Below are positions 1 through 11,913 of a stretch of DNA of 64,000 bases, piece by piece. The notes under the pieces were generated by a model. It worked only from the letters and a program-made list of their open reading frames with translations, was not told the origin of the DNA and ran no database searches. The number at the start of each line of letters is the position of its first letter. Position 1 is the first letter of the stretch. This DNA comes from Paramecium tetraurelia (taxonomy: Eukaryota > Ciliophora > Oligohymenophorea > Peniculida > Parameciidae): assembly GCF_000165425.1 (NCBI RefSeq), contig NW_001799021.1, positions 14,419 through 78,418 of the forward strand, in the 5' to 3' direction. The translations under genes were made by a program, and so were the position numbers.

Positions 1-28
1 CTTATCCTAACCCAAACCCAACCCAACA
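1..28. repeat. short telomere-like C/A repeats at left end
   Basis: The first 28 bases hold a few copies of CCCAAA/CCCAA-like units. Paramecium macronuclear telomeres are mixtures of C4A2 and C3A3, so this could be the inner edge of a telomere or degenerate subtelomeric sequence. The run is too short to be sure. Confidence 0.3.
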
Positions 29-991
29 AACAAAAAAGGAAACAACAGCAACAATATGCAACCGGAGAATTTCCTTCCTAAGATCATCCTAGCAATAAGA
101 AATTATTGTAAAAATCTTTTGTTACTATAAAATAAAAATATAAAGCAAGCAATTATGATATAAAGTGAATATCATCCTTCTAATATCACTGTACAATAAA
201 AACCTGAATCTATTCTATTTTAACAAAAAAAAGGTATATATTTTATATTTCTTTATTAGTTGTTGAGTTCTTAAAGGAAATAAAAAGTGAAAAATGAGAT
301 CGATTAGATTTACTTATATAAAAAGTATTTACAATTTTTATTATGCGAAATAATATTAAAAATAATTTATATTTCCAATTTTATAATTCTTAATAATAAT
401 AATTCCAATTTAAATAATTAAAATTCTATGAATATCTAAATATATACCTTCCATATTTAAAGATAGTTTTGTAAGTCAGTACCACACAATTTGATATATT
501 CTCCTTTTAGATTCAAGTTTTGAATGTTTCTATTGAATAAATAGAGTTATAAAGTAAAATTAAAATAATAAAATAATTTCCTCTTTTCTGTATCCCATAA
601 ATGAGAGGAATTGATTATAATTCCGTAATGTTACTTTCAGGAGAGGATCATATTGATCTGATATGATTAGTATGAAATATTTTATGAAAACAGAATTTTC
701 AAGATTATATATTTTGTATGGAAATTTATCATAAATTTCATGTCGTTGAATCAGTCAAAATATTTTCAATTGTAAAATATATATATAAAAAGAATGATTC
801 ATATCATTAGCTGATAAGATGAAATTCTTAAAACCATAGATATCGATATTAATTTAAGGAGAATTACTAAATTTAAAAACATATGTAGTATAATAAGTTT
901 TCCTATAAGGTATTATTTTTAATCGTTCTAGAGTCTTAAAGAATAACTATTTAGATATCTTGAATAATATAACAGCAGTTAAATAACGACA
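29..991. other. AT-rich subtelomeric stretch, no gene seen
   Basis: About 960 bp of AT-rich sequence between the left end and the stop of the first gene. No frame with recognisable domains was found on either strand. Confidence 0.5.
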
Positions 992-2608
992 TCAAATTTC
1001 TTAGTAGTATGTTTTTCTAATTGATTCATTCATTCTTGATATCTTTAGAGCCTCTCTAAAATTACCTTGTTTCTCTAAGATATCCACTAAATAGAATATA
1101 ATTTTTAATACATTTCAAATTTTACATCTCTATTTAATTAGTTAATTCTAAACTGATTATATAATTACAAATTTGAAGTGCCTCTGGATATCTATGAAGT
1201 TCCTTTAATGCATTCACTAAATCTAGTTCTATAAAACTACTTTTTTCGATTTAATATTCTTGTAAATTATTATTTATTCTAATAGCTTCATCCCAACTTT
1301 AGATGGCTTCATTTAGCAATCCTTATTTTAATAATGCGTTCGCTAAATTCTAAATAATAATTTAACCTTTCGATTTATAAATAAACATATCATTCCTATG
1401 AATATGTTCTTCACATACTTTAATAATTTCTTCTTATCTTTCTAATTCTGATAATGCTTAAACTATTTAATAATATCATCTGCTTATTACTTAAATTCTT
1501 GACTAAAAAGAAATAATTATATTCCTTCTATTTATCTGAACTACAAAATTCTATTAATTCATGCCATTTTTATTATTTGATTAAAGCATTTGCTGACAAT
1601 CTTAATAATTTTCATACCTTTTTCCACATAAATACCAGGATGCTTCATTAGAGAAATTGCTTTATCATAATTATCAATTATTTCTTATTCTTTTCCCATT
1701 TTCTCTAAGATTTACCCTAAATCAATTGGTGCTTATAATTACCTTTTTTTTTGTATAAAAGCAGTTGATATTTATTATGTTTAAGTCCTAAATCTAAGCA
1801 TGCCAACACTTCTTCATATTCACCTAATTTTTCTAAAGCTTACGCTATGGATTAATAAACTGAGATTTACCTTTTTCCATGTAGAACGAGTGATCATTGT
1901 TATTATACATAATCCCTAAATTCCAACATTCTGCTATTTTTCTCCATCCTTCATCAGTTATTAATCCGTCATTTTGAGTATATAAATTTTTTATGGAGAT
2001 AACTTAGGATAATTTAAATGTAGAAATTTACTTTTCTAAATGTAAAATATTTTATGCTCTTTATTATGGTTAATTCCATAATCCCAGCATTCCAATATTT
2101 CAGTAAATCTCTTCTGTTCAAATAATTCTCGACCTAATGATTATGAAACTCCTTTTTTTACATTTTAACTAATAAAACGTAACATCTTTGACATTTTATG
2201 TTATTGCATAATCATATAATTCAATGAGCAGGTTTTATTTACCTTGATTCCTTAGAGCTTAGGCTAATATATTGAAAAGCAAGTCTTACCTTTTTCTTAA
2301 TAGAAATTGAGATCGTGCGCATTATTTAAAATTCCTAAATCCCAAGTATTTAAAATTTCCTATAATTTACCCAATTTAGCTAAAAGTTAAGCTATTTAAA
2401 TTTAACAAAATTTACTCTTTTTCATGTATAAAGTGATGTTGTTTTTGTTATTCTCAATATTTTTATCCAATTACTCTAAAGTTTCATCATATTTCCCTTG
2501 TATATTTAACTCATTTACTATTTTAAATATCATTTTATACATTTTGACTAAATGTAATGGGAAATGGAATTTTAATTCATAAAAAGAAAATAATTTAATA
2601 TCACTCAT
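992..2608 (-). CDS. TPR-repeat protein with one intron per repeat
   Basis: The model starts at the ATG complementary to 2606-2608 and ends at a TGA at 992-994. About eleven introns of 24-29 nt leave an open frame of about 443 aa. The protein is a string of tetratricopeptide-like helical pairs of about 40 residues with recurring A.AL..LG....... patterns and LEKLGEYEE, LEKMGKEQE, LKELHRYPEALQ segments. TPR arrays are protein-interaction scaffolds. The specific role is unknown. Each repeat is interrupted by an intron at the same place (after a Lys codon, phase 1), so exons and repeats are in register. This suggests expansion by exon duplication. Given its position near the chromosome end, it may belong to a rapidly evolving subtelomeric family. 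It first looks like a pseudogene because frames change often, but every change is explained by a short intron. Confidence 0.75.
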
Positions 2609-3071
2609 TTATATATGAATAAGTTGTGGAGGTTATAAAAATAATCTTATAATTTTGAAATTAAATACAAAAAAGACTACTCAATATCAACTTATTCTAA
2701 ATGATGAAAAAGAAAGTATTTACTTAAAAATCAAATTTAATATCTAGATCTAACCAACTTTTATATTATAAACGTTTTATTAATTAACAATAACGTAATT
2801 AAATAAAGATCAGTCGATGACATTATGTTTAATGTTTATTAAATATTCAAGAAAGACAATTTTTATATTAAACTGAATTCATAAACATTATAGTTTTCAG
2901 AATTCTAAACTTATATATAATAAAATAGTTAATTAAAATGAATTTTTAACTTTAATTTATCACACAAGCTAAAAATTCATTTTATGTAAAATTATGTTTT
3001 CAGCTAATCAATGGAACTTGCATTAATTTGTTATGATATAGAATTGATTCAATTGAATAATATCAATATTT
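2609..3071. other. intergenic, no gene seen
   Basis: AT-rich spacer between the TPR gene start and the stop of the downstream minus-strand scramblase gene. It would have to contain the TPR promoter. No coding signal was noticed. Confidence 0.5.
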
Positions 3072-3971
3072 TCAATTTACTGGTTGTGGACCATCCTTGT
3101 TTTCAAAGTACATATACTCAAACAAAATTGTGGCTGCTAAAATTAAAGCTTTATCTTCTTTCGATGCATTTTAAGGAAATACAACACTATTATTACCAGT
3201 GAAGTCAGCCCAATTTTGACAGCAACCTTTCACTTACTTATTCATTGGAGCTACAACCTCAAATAACTAGTTCAATTATTTACTTCTCCATTTGGAGTTT
3301 TGATATGAAATTCCACATGATTGCATTATTCACTGCAAGGAAATCTGCACCAAAAATAGCATTAGCAACAACTACCCTCTATAATGTATTTCAACTTATT
3401 TTCTGAATCAAAAATATGACAACCAAGTGTACAACAATAAAATGGATTGACAATATAACCTAAATTCCTGTTTTAACCATTTTCAACATATTATACATCT
3501 AAGCGTGGTCTAAATATAAATAAATACTCATAAAAACCTATTCAAACAGCAGCAAGTACATACATACTTTCTATCAAATTTGAAAATAATGCGATCAGAG
3601 TTTTCCTAGAACATTTGATCCATATTAGGTTGGAAGTCTTTGCACCCATAATTGCTGACAAACATCTCAAATGGTCGAAAGGATGGACTTAATGTTAAAA
3701 CAAAGGTTACCTTAATGTTAGTCTAGCGCAAGATGAAGATTTTTCTTTACACTTGAATAATTCTTTTTGTTCGATCTATTCACCTTAATCGTTTGCAGCA
3801 TACACTTTAAAAACATTTGGAGTCTAAAATCCTAATCAATTACTTAGATTAACCAGATCTACCTATCATCACTTAGAAAAACTCGAATTTCTGCTAAATG
3901 AAGATTCCCACCTATGTACCTAAAATATCTAAACAACTTGTTTGGTTTGTATTTAATGTGTAATCAGCCAT
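3072..3971 (-). CDS. phospholipid scramblase family protein (copy 1)
   Basis: Four introns (31, 23, 28 and 26 nt) give a 263-aa protein with start MADYTLN. Scramblases move phospholipids between leaflets in a calcium-dependent manner and belong to the Tubby-like fold family. Family hallmarks are visible: an RPFEMF strand near residue 95, a CTCCC cluster near 135, LDVQYVENGQN, and a second Cys-rich stretch (CCQCYFWC). The C-terminal hydrophobic helix is KALILAATILFEYMYFE, matching the conserved KA...FLIDFMFFE end of human PLSCR1. The 23-nt intron ends in AAG. A second, divergent paralogue lies on the other strand at 33.6-34.5 kb. Substrate and membrane are inferred only from family. Confidence 0.85.
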
Positions 3972-4780
3972 TTGATAAATATTGTTCTACCCAATGCTAT
4001 CATCAGTATTAAGAGGTGACTACATAGAGAAATATGAATTGGATATTTTATTATTTCATAACAATAAAGACTGCTTTAATATTAGCAAAAATGACTCATA
4101 GAGTTCTATATAATAAGAAAACCATAATAAAACCCTATGATTCATGGATTTAAATTAAATTTCTAATTAAAATTATAACTCAACACTAATTTTTACCATT
4201 AATAACTGAATCTCTTTTTCTTTGACATCAAATTGTAAAAATTGAGACAAATTTAATTATTAAATAAAAAATTCCATATATTTTATATTTAATTTAAAAA
4301 TGTTATTACAATTTCATTAAATAAAGTTTGATAATTTCTGCCATTGATCCCTATAAACATATTCTGATTATTCTACCATACCTGATCAATGTTGATAAGA
4401 AATTATAATGGCTGAATTCTCCTATTCAAGTCTACCTTCATTTCTTATTTTCAACATTTACTAATAACTGATCTCAAATAATTAGAGCCACTGATTTTAT
4501 ACATATTTTATTATAAAATCTATATTAGATCGTTTAATAGTTCTTTTTTGACCCTTAATATCTTTAGAATTATTCTATTTCTCCCTTTCTCCTTAAAATA
4601 TTTGTAGGCTAATCTATTTAATCTACAAAATATAAGAGCAATTTAGGCTCTCTACGAAAATGTAAATCTTATATTGAGCAATACTATAAATCCTTCTTCC
4701 CAAATTTCAGAATCTTCATATAGAAGAGTACTCTATAAAGATCATTGCTTAATTATTGAAAAATTATATATTATATTAAT
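3972..4780. other. intergenic, no gene resolved
   Basis: About 810 bp between the scramblase start and the Yip1-family stop (both minus strand). There are short open frames on both strands but nothing with domain character. The promoter of the scramblase gene must lie near 3972. Confidence 0.4.
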
Positions 4781-5493
4781 TCATTCTGTTGAATTCTTTT
4801 CTATAACTTTAAAAAATACTAGTTTATATAGCAGATATAGACTAAATTACATGGCTAAAACTATTCCAACAATGATGTATCTTTTGGCTTATTCTAAATC
4901 GCCTAATATTCTAAATTAATTTGGTTGAATACTTTCTCATTCCCATTATTAAGAAGCTTGAGGAGCTGATCATTCCATAGCCAACTAAACACCATTAAAC
5001 ATAGGAATTTCGTAATACGCACAATATGGTTATGGGCATCAAAATTGACATTGAATAGCCGTAAAGACACACGGTGTGAAAGAATCGGATATCGCTGCCA
5101 AGAATCTTCATTACGATTGTAAGTATGACAGGTGTTCCAAAACTTATGCAATACAGGAGTGCTGCTGATTAAGGAACATAGTCTACTGAATATGTTGTTT
5201 ATCCTTCGAAATTCATTTAGTTGATATTTGCGACAGCTGTAATTAGGAAGATAATTGTTGCACTTATCCATAAAGGACCCCATCTAGATATATAGTGCTA
5301 GCATTTACAGATCAGGATTTCCTGCAACGCGCTCATGAAAGTCTTTTCGGAAAGGGAGAAAGGAGGCTTTGATTCTATCAATCACATCATCTTCAGAGAC
5401 ATTGAAGTAAGGTTAATAATATTGGACTGTTAAAAAGGCACAACATCCTTTTTGTTCTGGATGTTCTTCTTCTTCTTCCTAAAAAAATTCCAT
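4781..5493 (-). CDS. Yip1-domain family protein (YIPF1/2-like)
   Basis: Two canonical introns (4911-4932, 22 nt; 5284-5308, 25 nt) give 221 aa. The cytosolic N-terminus has an acidic run followed by QYYQPYFNVSEDDVIDRI and SFLPFR, then NPDLWGPLWI, the signature of Golgi/endosomal Yip1-domain proteins that work with Rab GTPases in ER-Golgi traffic. About five hydrophobic segments follow between residues 75 and 215, the last being YIIVGIVLAMQFSLYLLY. Both introns are needed: without them the frame loses the WGPLWI motif and the last membrane helix. The gene is divergent from the Alba-like gene, with only 17 bp between start codons. Confidence 0.88.
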
Positions 5494-5510
5494 TTTATAA
5501 AATTAAATAT
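5494..5510. promoter_or_regulatory. 17-bp divergent intergenic segment
   Basis: Only 17 AT-rich bases separate the start codon of the minus-strand Yip1-family gene (5493) from that of the plus-strand Alba-like gene (5511). Both transcripts must initiate here or inside the coding regions. Confidence 0.5.
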
Positions 5511-6359
5511 ATGATTAAAGTAAAGAGTTCAGGCAATAAGGAAGCAGATACAGCTAAGTACTTCCTAGAAGCCATGTTGTAATTAAGAGATTGCTTCAAT
5601 GAATCGAAATCAATAAGCATTGAAGCTCAGGGTTAGGACATCTGTGTGGCAACTTGTGTGTTAGAATTATTAAAGAATTAATTTCCTAATAATAAAAATT
5701 CGATAAATACAAGTGGCAGTATCAAAGACGTCTAAGACTGTGATGTGAGCGGATTAAAAATAGACTTTTAAGTATTAGATTTTGGAAAGGATGTGTACAA
5801 TCCAATGAGTTATGTTGAAAAGTATCTGCAATAATTGATGGAATATGAAAAATCATAGAAACGAAATAATAAAGAAGATACAAAACCAAGATAAAATTAA
5901 TAATAGCAATAATAATAGTAATAACAATAACAATAGTAATAACATTAGTAATAACAATAGTAATAATAATAGCAATAATAATAACAATAACAATAGTAAT
6001 AATAATAGCAATAATAATAACAATAACAATAGTAATAACAATAAAAGAAGCAAAAAGAAGTCTAAGTAGAATATGTATAGAAAGTGGATTCAAATACATA
6101 AGATGATATTTACAACAAATGGAGTAAACCAAAGAATAAAAACAAATAGAGAATACCTAAAAATTACTATGGGAATGATGAAGACTTGGAGACAGATGGC
6201 TTGCACGGATTTGCCGAAGCTTTTGATTAAAAATAGGGGAGAAATAGAAATGAGAAGAATAGAAATAGAAGAAGTTAGAATAAGCAAGAAGAAGTAATTT
6301 ATTAGGAATAGAATTTTATAAGAGGAAATATAAAATACAGAGGAGGATTAAAAAATTGA
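5511..6359 (+). CDS. Alba-like nucleic-acid-binding protein with polyQ tract
   Basis: A single 849-nt exon, 282 aa, TGA at 6357-6359. Residues 1-60 (IKVKSSGNKEADTAKYFLEA, then SISIEAQGQDICVATCVLEL) resemble the Alba fold, a small dimeric DNA/RNA-binding domain. The match is by eye. An acidic linker follows, then a run of 49 codons (5898-6044) encoding almost pure glutamine via TAA, TAG and CAA. The C-terminus is basic (RGRNRNEKNRNRR), suiting RNA binding. The convergent arrestin-fold gene ends 54 bp downstream. Confidence 0.75.
5898..6044 (+). repeat. polyglutamine-coding trinucleotide tract with longer internal duplication
   Basis: Forty-nine in-frame codons drawn from TAA, TAG and CAA with one CAT, encoding Q48H1. 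A longer unit of about 33 nt is repeated twice within it (around 5966-6035), so the tract grew partly by unit duplication. Confidence 0.8.
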
Positions 6360-6413
6360 TAAATAATAATAATCGTATAAAATAATATATAGTTTAAACT
6401 CTGCTAAAAGTAT

Positions 6414-7370
6414 TCAATCATTTTCATTATAAATTACAATTTCATTAGACATTACGTAAGTTTGTTAGTCCTCCCACATAAATTCTAACTGAATTACATA
6501 GTTAACTTTGTACAGTCTTCCTGGGTAGGTGCATGCATCATTAAAAGATTAGGAAATTGCAATATCAATGTCTAGATTTCTCTTCTCACTGTGCATGTTA
6601 TCCAATCTTTGTTAGATCATCGTTTGTGGAGGTAACTAATAATTGTTACTAAACTTACTCGTTTATATTTGGTATCATTTTTAAATAGTAAATCAATTAT
6701 TTACAAAATCGTAATCTGATTCTTAACTAAAGCAAATTGGGATCTAGTGTTGTCAACAAGCAATTTGCCTTTTAAATGTTCACCTATTCGATAAGCATTC
6801 TTCTCCAAACTAGAGATAGCCAACTAAATCCATACTTGAACTAAAGAATCGGAGCGAAACCTGCGAATTTAGGTTCATAATTGAGTGAAATTGGTTTGAT
6901 ATCGTATCTGTTCTTTTTTGTTTTGACTACTTGAATCTGTCTGGTATTTGGTACAATGCTGCTGCTCAATGAAGTGGCTGAAGAACTTTTCTGCGGTTTT
7001 AAGATATAAATACAGCTAAGAAACATTCTAAGTATACGATTGTGGAGAGTGTTTAATCGGAGATTATAGAGTAGTAATTCTGATAAATGGGTTCCCATTG
7101 AATGCGCTAATCAAAAGGAATGTGCAGTTGGGCTTCTCCGTTTAGTTTTCGTCGCATGAGGTTGATATCGAGAAATTGGTTGGATACTGTGAATCCTTTT
7201 GTGGTAATTTGCTCGATCCCAATCAGATTGACATATAAATGATGAGTGTTATCCATAGTCGGATTGTTGATTAAGACTGAACCACTATACTAGCCATGTT
7301 AGTAATCAGCTTGGGTGACTTCGAAGTTTATTTCTCCTTGAAAATGAGTAATCGAGTGGCATAATCCCAT
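6414..7370 (-). CDS. arrestin-fold domain protein
   Basis: Introns at 6991-7013, 6841-6860 and 6636-6658 give 296 aa. The N-terminal half has the beta-sandwich pattern of arrestins (FQGEINFEVTQADY, YSGSVLINNPT, LHIPFDQRIQWEP). The C-terminal half contains GEHLKGKLLVDNTRSQFALV, a very typical arrestin C-domain strand pair, and ends with LYKVNYVIQLEF. Arrestin-fold proteins act as adaptors for receptors and trafficking cargo (alpha-arrestin, Vps26-related). No PPxY motif was noticed. The second intron is only 20 nt. The exact subfamily is not determined. Confidence 0.75.
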
Positions 7371-7491
7371 TATATAATATTTATTAATTAAATTACAAAT
7401 AGATTAATTAAAAGAACATTTTTTAGAATAAATTATTATCTCAACTTCCAAAAATTGTACGTCATAGAACAATAATATTAAAATTACAATC

Positions 7492-8722
7492 ATGTTAAAC
7501 AGCAAAATCAAGATTTTCAATGATGACTCCCTTCTTTTCAGTAGTTATCAATATTATACGGTTCCATTTTTATATACAATGGCCATAATATTGATTTCCT
7601 ACTTCGAAAATGCTTGGATAGCCATTTGGATCGTCTATACTCTAATTCCATTTTTGGATGAATTCTTCTCATTAGATCTTCGTAATCCAAGCAAAGATGA
7701 ATAGAAGTAACTTACATATTAGATTATTACTAGTAAACTAGAATCAGAGATGAGATTCAAGCTTCCATTGTATGTATGCGTCATCTTCGATTGGATAAGT
7801 CTGATTTGGATGATCAATTTCCTTCTAAACAATGAGATCCAGATATTCAATAAACTGGGTATTATCTTTTTGTGTGGCAATTTGGCTGCATCCAACATCA
7901 ACATCGCTCATGAATTGTTTCATAAAGATAATCTGCTGGATAAGCTATTGGGAACTATTACATTGGCAAGAAACTTGTACATCCACTTTGCAATAGAGCA
8001 TATCCATGGTCATCACAGAAATGTTGCTACTCCCAAAGATCCAGCAACTTCATTGAAAGGACAAAAGATATGGAACTTCTTGCCCTAGACCATAATTGGT
8101 TCATATGTGTCTGCTTGGAATTTTGAAGCAGATCTTATGCTCAAAAAATATGGATCAGTTATTAGAGTCTAAAATAGAATGATATGGTAATAATTAATAA
8201 TAGTGTAGGTATACAATATCTTATTTTATTATTCCATGCATTATCTATTATTACTTTGGAATCTTCGGATGTGCTTACTTCTTAGGCACTGTAATCAACA
8301 GTGTAGTGTACTTGGAGACCATTAATTATGTGGAGCATTATGGTTTGAGCCGAAAAGAAATACAACCGGGAAAATATGAGAAAGTAGACATTAGACATAG
8401 TTGGAATGCTCCACACAGATTATCCAATTATCTCCTCTTTAAATTGCAAAGACATTCAGACCATCACGAAAATCCATACAAATCCTACCAGACACTCTGT
8501 TCCTATGAAGAAAGCCCCCAATTACCACATGGATATACTGTGTGTATTCTATTGGCATGGGTACCAAATTTATGGTTTGAAATTATGGATTTGTAATTAA
8601 AGAATTGGGAACATCATAAAAAGAATGTGACCTCAGACCAAGTCAAACAGAAAATGCTTGATTTCATATTCAAAATTGGCATGGTCACTACAACATTGGC
8701 AACTGCTTCAATTGCATTATGA
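7492..8722 (+). CDS. AlkB-type membrane di-iron monooxygenase (alkane/fatty-acid hydroxylase-like)
   Basis: One 22-nt intron (8187-8208) gives 402 aa. All three histidine clusters of the AlkB/XylM integral-membrane non-heme di-iron hydroxylases are present: HELFHK near residue 140, EHIHGHHRNVATPKDPA near 168, and LQRHSDHHENP near 311, plus NYVEHYGL and RHSWNAPHRLSNYLLFKLQ. In bacteria this family hydroxylates terminal methyl groups of alkanes or aromatics with rubredoxin as electron donor. Several hydrophobic segments precede and separate the clusters, as expected for an ER or endomembrane enzyme. Sequence order and spacing are complete, so activity is likely; the substrate is unknown. The next gene starts 9 bp after the stop. 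AlkB-type enzymes are mainly bacterial, so transfer is possible. Confidence 0.9.
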
Positions 8723-8731
8723 ATTATTATT

Positions 8732-9849
8732 ATGATAATATTCCTAATTACAAGTGTTTTCGCATCACATATCTATCCCATCGCCTAAAACCCAAAAACC
8801 TTCGCTTTTCAATTGACCTATCAATAAGGGTCCTTGACACTTGATTTGAATTCTTAATTGACCTTTATGAAACTTAAAGGAGAGGAAGTCAAATGCAATT
8901 CCTCTCCATTTGGAGATTAGATCGAATGTTCCTCATGCACTCCAAATTGTGTCATTGGAGATGGTAATTTGATGCAAAGTGATGCCATCCTCATCAACGT
9001 GTTATAAGAAGAACAAACAGAAAAGATGCTATACGTTTCCACGGATCAAGAAGAAATATTAGGCTTGGGATAATAGAGAGGATGTATATAATAGATTCTA
9101 TATTTGTAGCCTCAAAAACTCCGTAGAATCCATTTCTTTCCAATATTTTTCATATCTGTCTTGGTTATGATAAAGGATTCATTTCAAAAGAATTCAAGAA
9201 TCCATACAAAAAACAAATAAATTACAAATCAAATTCCTCCTCTAAATATTAAGTAGATCTCAAACAAATCAAAATACAAAATCAAACAATTGTCAATCTA
9301 ACTGGAAAAGTTACATATGTCGATAGCAGAGATCCATACATTTTATTGCCTGAAGAAAATTATCAAAAAATCATCACGTATTTTTCCAAATTTCAAGTCG
9401 TTGAAGAATCTCATACTCTCATCGTGAAGAATCAATCTCTAAAATTACCTGATATTGAATTTATATTTGATGATGATGATGAAAAAATCATTATGGAACC
9501 AGAAGCATACATCTTGAAACTTTCAAATGACACTCATATCTTAAGATTCAATAGATCCAAATTAAATCGAATTGAACTAGGATTACCATTCTTGGCTTAA
9601 AAACTTATTACAATTGATTAAAATACAGAGAAATTCTATTTTTCTGATTTTAATTGTTAGGATTAATTCCAATAAATACAACTTGAAATAGATTACTTTA
9701 AACAAATACTCCTTCCAACATTATTGATATGTCTTGTATTCTATTGCATTTTGACTCAAAAAGCTAAAACTTATAAACAATCCAAAGCCAATGAAAGCTA
9801 TGAATTGACTAAATTAAAACAAGAAATTGAAGAGGAAGAGGAGATTTGA
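8732..9849 (+). CDS. membrane-anchored aspartic-protease-like protein, probably inactive
   Basis: One 26-nt intron (9084-9109). The start is chosen because MIIFLITSVFASHI makes a signal peptide. The ectodomain shows pepsin-family features: EEILGLGQQRG, FLSNIFHICLGYDKGFI, and VDSRDPYILLPEENYQKI where active enzymes have a second catalytic D-S/T-G-T. The glycine of that motif is replaced by Arg, and no first-lobe DTG was seen. A single C-terminal membrane helix (ILLPTLLICLVFYCILT) and a short acidic tail end the protein (about 363 aa). It is probably a non-catalytic surface or secretory-pathway protein of the A1 fold. A fragment of another A1 protease lies at the right edge of the window. Confidence 0.7.
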
Positions 9850-10013
9850 ATTAATTTATTTTTAACCTTATTTGTATTGCTATTTCTCTATATTTCAAAT
9901 AATTGATTTATTTTTATGCAAAAATTCAAGATTTTCTTAATTTGAGTTTCATTGAAATTTCATAGTCTATTTATTAATAAGATGAATAATTGTACATTTA
10001 AATATATTTATAA

Positions 10014-11328
10014 ATGAAAATTATCTCAATAATGGCGAATTTAGTCACTAGCCTAATAATATACGATACAAATGTTTTCAAAGGTTTTGATTACGATTTT
10101 AATCAACATTTTCCTTGTTCAAATACCTAGATAACAAGTTAAATCTTCTTCTCAGACTCATTTCCTGAAATACCTAAAATAATCCTTTCCCTTGAAAAAA
10201 TTGATATCTGGATTATAAACTCAGGGTTTATTTTAGAGATCACAGACATTTAGCTTACATGTAAGTATTTAGATTAGTTAAGATTTCAATGTTAAGATTT
10301 CATGTCCAAATGAATTATATTTTGCTGTAAGATTTAAATGGTATGCTATTTGTGGAGGCGGTCTTCAAGTAATTAACTATATCAGCTCTGCTTCCATTGT
10401 CAATCAAACTTTTCCTCATTAATTGAGTAATGCGAAATATGGATTTGTGAGTTTAACAGGTTTATTATTCAAGGGATCAATTGATTTTCTACTTTAAGTA
10501 AGGCATTTATATAATAACATTCTCAGATAAGTGAACTGACAAACTCTTCTATTTCGGTTGAGATTAACCAAGTAGATGGAAAATTCCCTAATTTACTAAA
10601 AATAGGTTATTAAGTTGTCATAACATAACATGAGTTAATCAATCTAGGATTACAATATGCTCCTCAGATTTTTACAAGTTAACCAATCTAAAACATATGC
10701 AGTTAATGGTTTATTTTTAACATTTAAGGTCTTAATTATGAAAACACAGATAACTTAAGACTAAATCTAACTTATAATAATAATGCTGATATTATATCTT
10801 ATTAGGTTGGATAATGTATTAATTTATCAAATTTTAGGGGTTGGATAATATACTGAAAGTTATCATTCTTAGCTATGGTTATTTTATTAAAATACTTACT
10901 TTAGTTGCACTATGATAAAAAATAAAAGAAAATTAATCTCAAATATCAATGATTTACCCGAAAAGAAAATTGTTTTTGTTGATTTGAATCTCCAATATAT
11001 TAATAAAGGATAATACGAATTAATTTTAAATAAAACGCTTTCCTATCTGTAAATAGAAGTAGCTATGAAAAGCTTTTAGGGAAAACTAATTCAAAGTTCA
11101 ATTCATTCATAAGATAACTGCAATCCATCATAAATTCAAGTTATTAAATATAAAAATGAAAAAATCTTCAACTTGATAACTTTCTACCTAGCATTTACTT
11201 CAACAACCTATCAATAATAAAAATTTAAGATTATTATCACAACCGGGAGTATTGAATTAGTTCAAGTACTTTTAAATTGCGCGTAAACTGAGAAGGCAAT
11301 TCTGAAATTTGAATATATAGACGTCTGA
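10014..11328 (+). CDS. H-type-lectin-like beta-sandwich protein
   Basis: Introns at 10261-10282 (AAG acceptor), 10498-10526 and 10816-10837 give 413 aa. The pattern F....F...P.I...L..ID..........ITDIQLT.F.V.I.C, followed by VRFKWYAICG, matches the H-type lectin domain (discoidin/snail agglutinin type) that is abundant in ciliates. The region after residue 250 has further beta-rich segments (KKIVFVDLNLQYINKGQYEL) that may be a second carbohydrate-binding-like module. No signal peptide is obvious at the first ATG, so secretion is uncertain. Lectin assignment is by pattern only. Confidence 0.6.
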
Positions 11329-11913
11329 TTTAAGCAATAAAAAATTGCATTTTATTTAAATTTAAAAAATTAAATTATTAAGCATTTGTGTATATGTACC
11401 AATTATGATTTATAACAATTCTAATAATTTTAGTTTTTATTTGAATAAATATTACTTAAATTCTACAACGACTTAGTATCACGAATGAAAAACATGTAAA
11501 TTAATTTTATCCTTCCTTACAAAAAAATGAAACATTTATCTATAGCCCTATAATCAATTTTACATCAATAATTGATATTCTTAATATAAATTAGTTGCCT
11601 AGATCGTGACGAGTAAAAGTCTTGGATTATTAAAAAGAGTTATAAACAATAAAACTACCTTTTCAATTCTTATGATTTATCTTAAAAAATTCCAAATATG
11701 TTATAAAACATTCACTTGATAATCTCCTAATGGTCTTTAGATATTTTATATTTAAATAGAAAAACTACCAATTTTAATGAAAGTGTTAGAATGTTAAATT
11801 TAAATGTAAATTATTATCGTTATATAGTAAGTCATTTTAACTCATAAAGATGAATTTTCAGAATATGAATGATGAAATAATTAATATTATTATTAGTTCT
11901 AATAAAACAATAT
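11329..11913. other. convergent spacer, no gene seen
   Basis: About 585 bp of AT-rich sequence between the stops of two convergent genes. No coding signal or strong hairpin was noticed. Confidence 0.45.

Noticed and set aside
992-2608. Subtelomeric TPR region as a frame-broken pseudogene
   Set aside because: All frame breaks are removed by short GT-AG introns at regular positions, giving a whole codon number.
5845-6069. Poly-Leu, poly-Asn/Ser and Ile/Val-rich frames on both strands
   Set aside because: They are other-frame readings of the polyQ repeat inside the Alba-like gene, whose long continuous frame explains it better.
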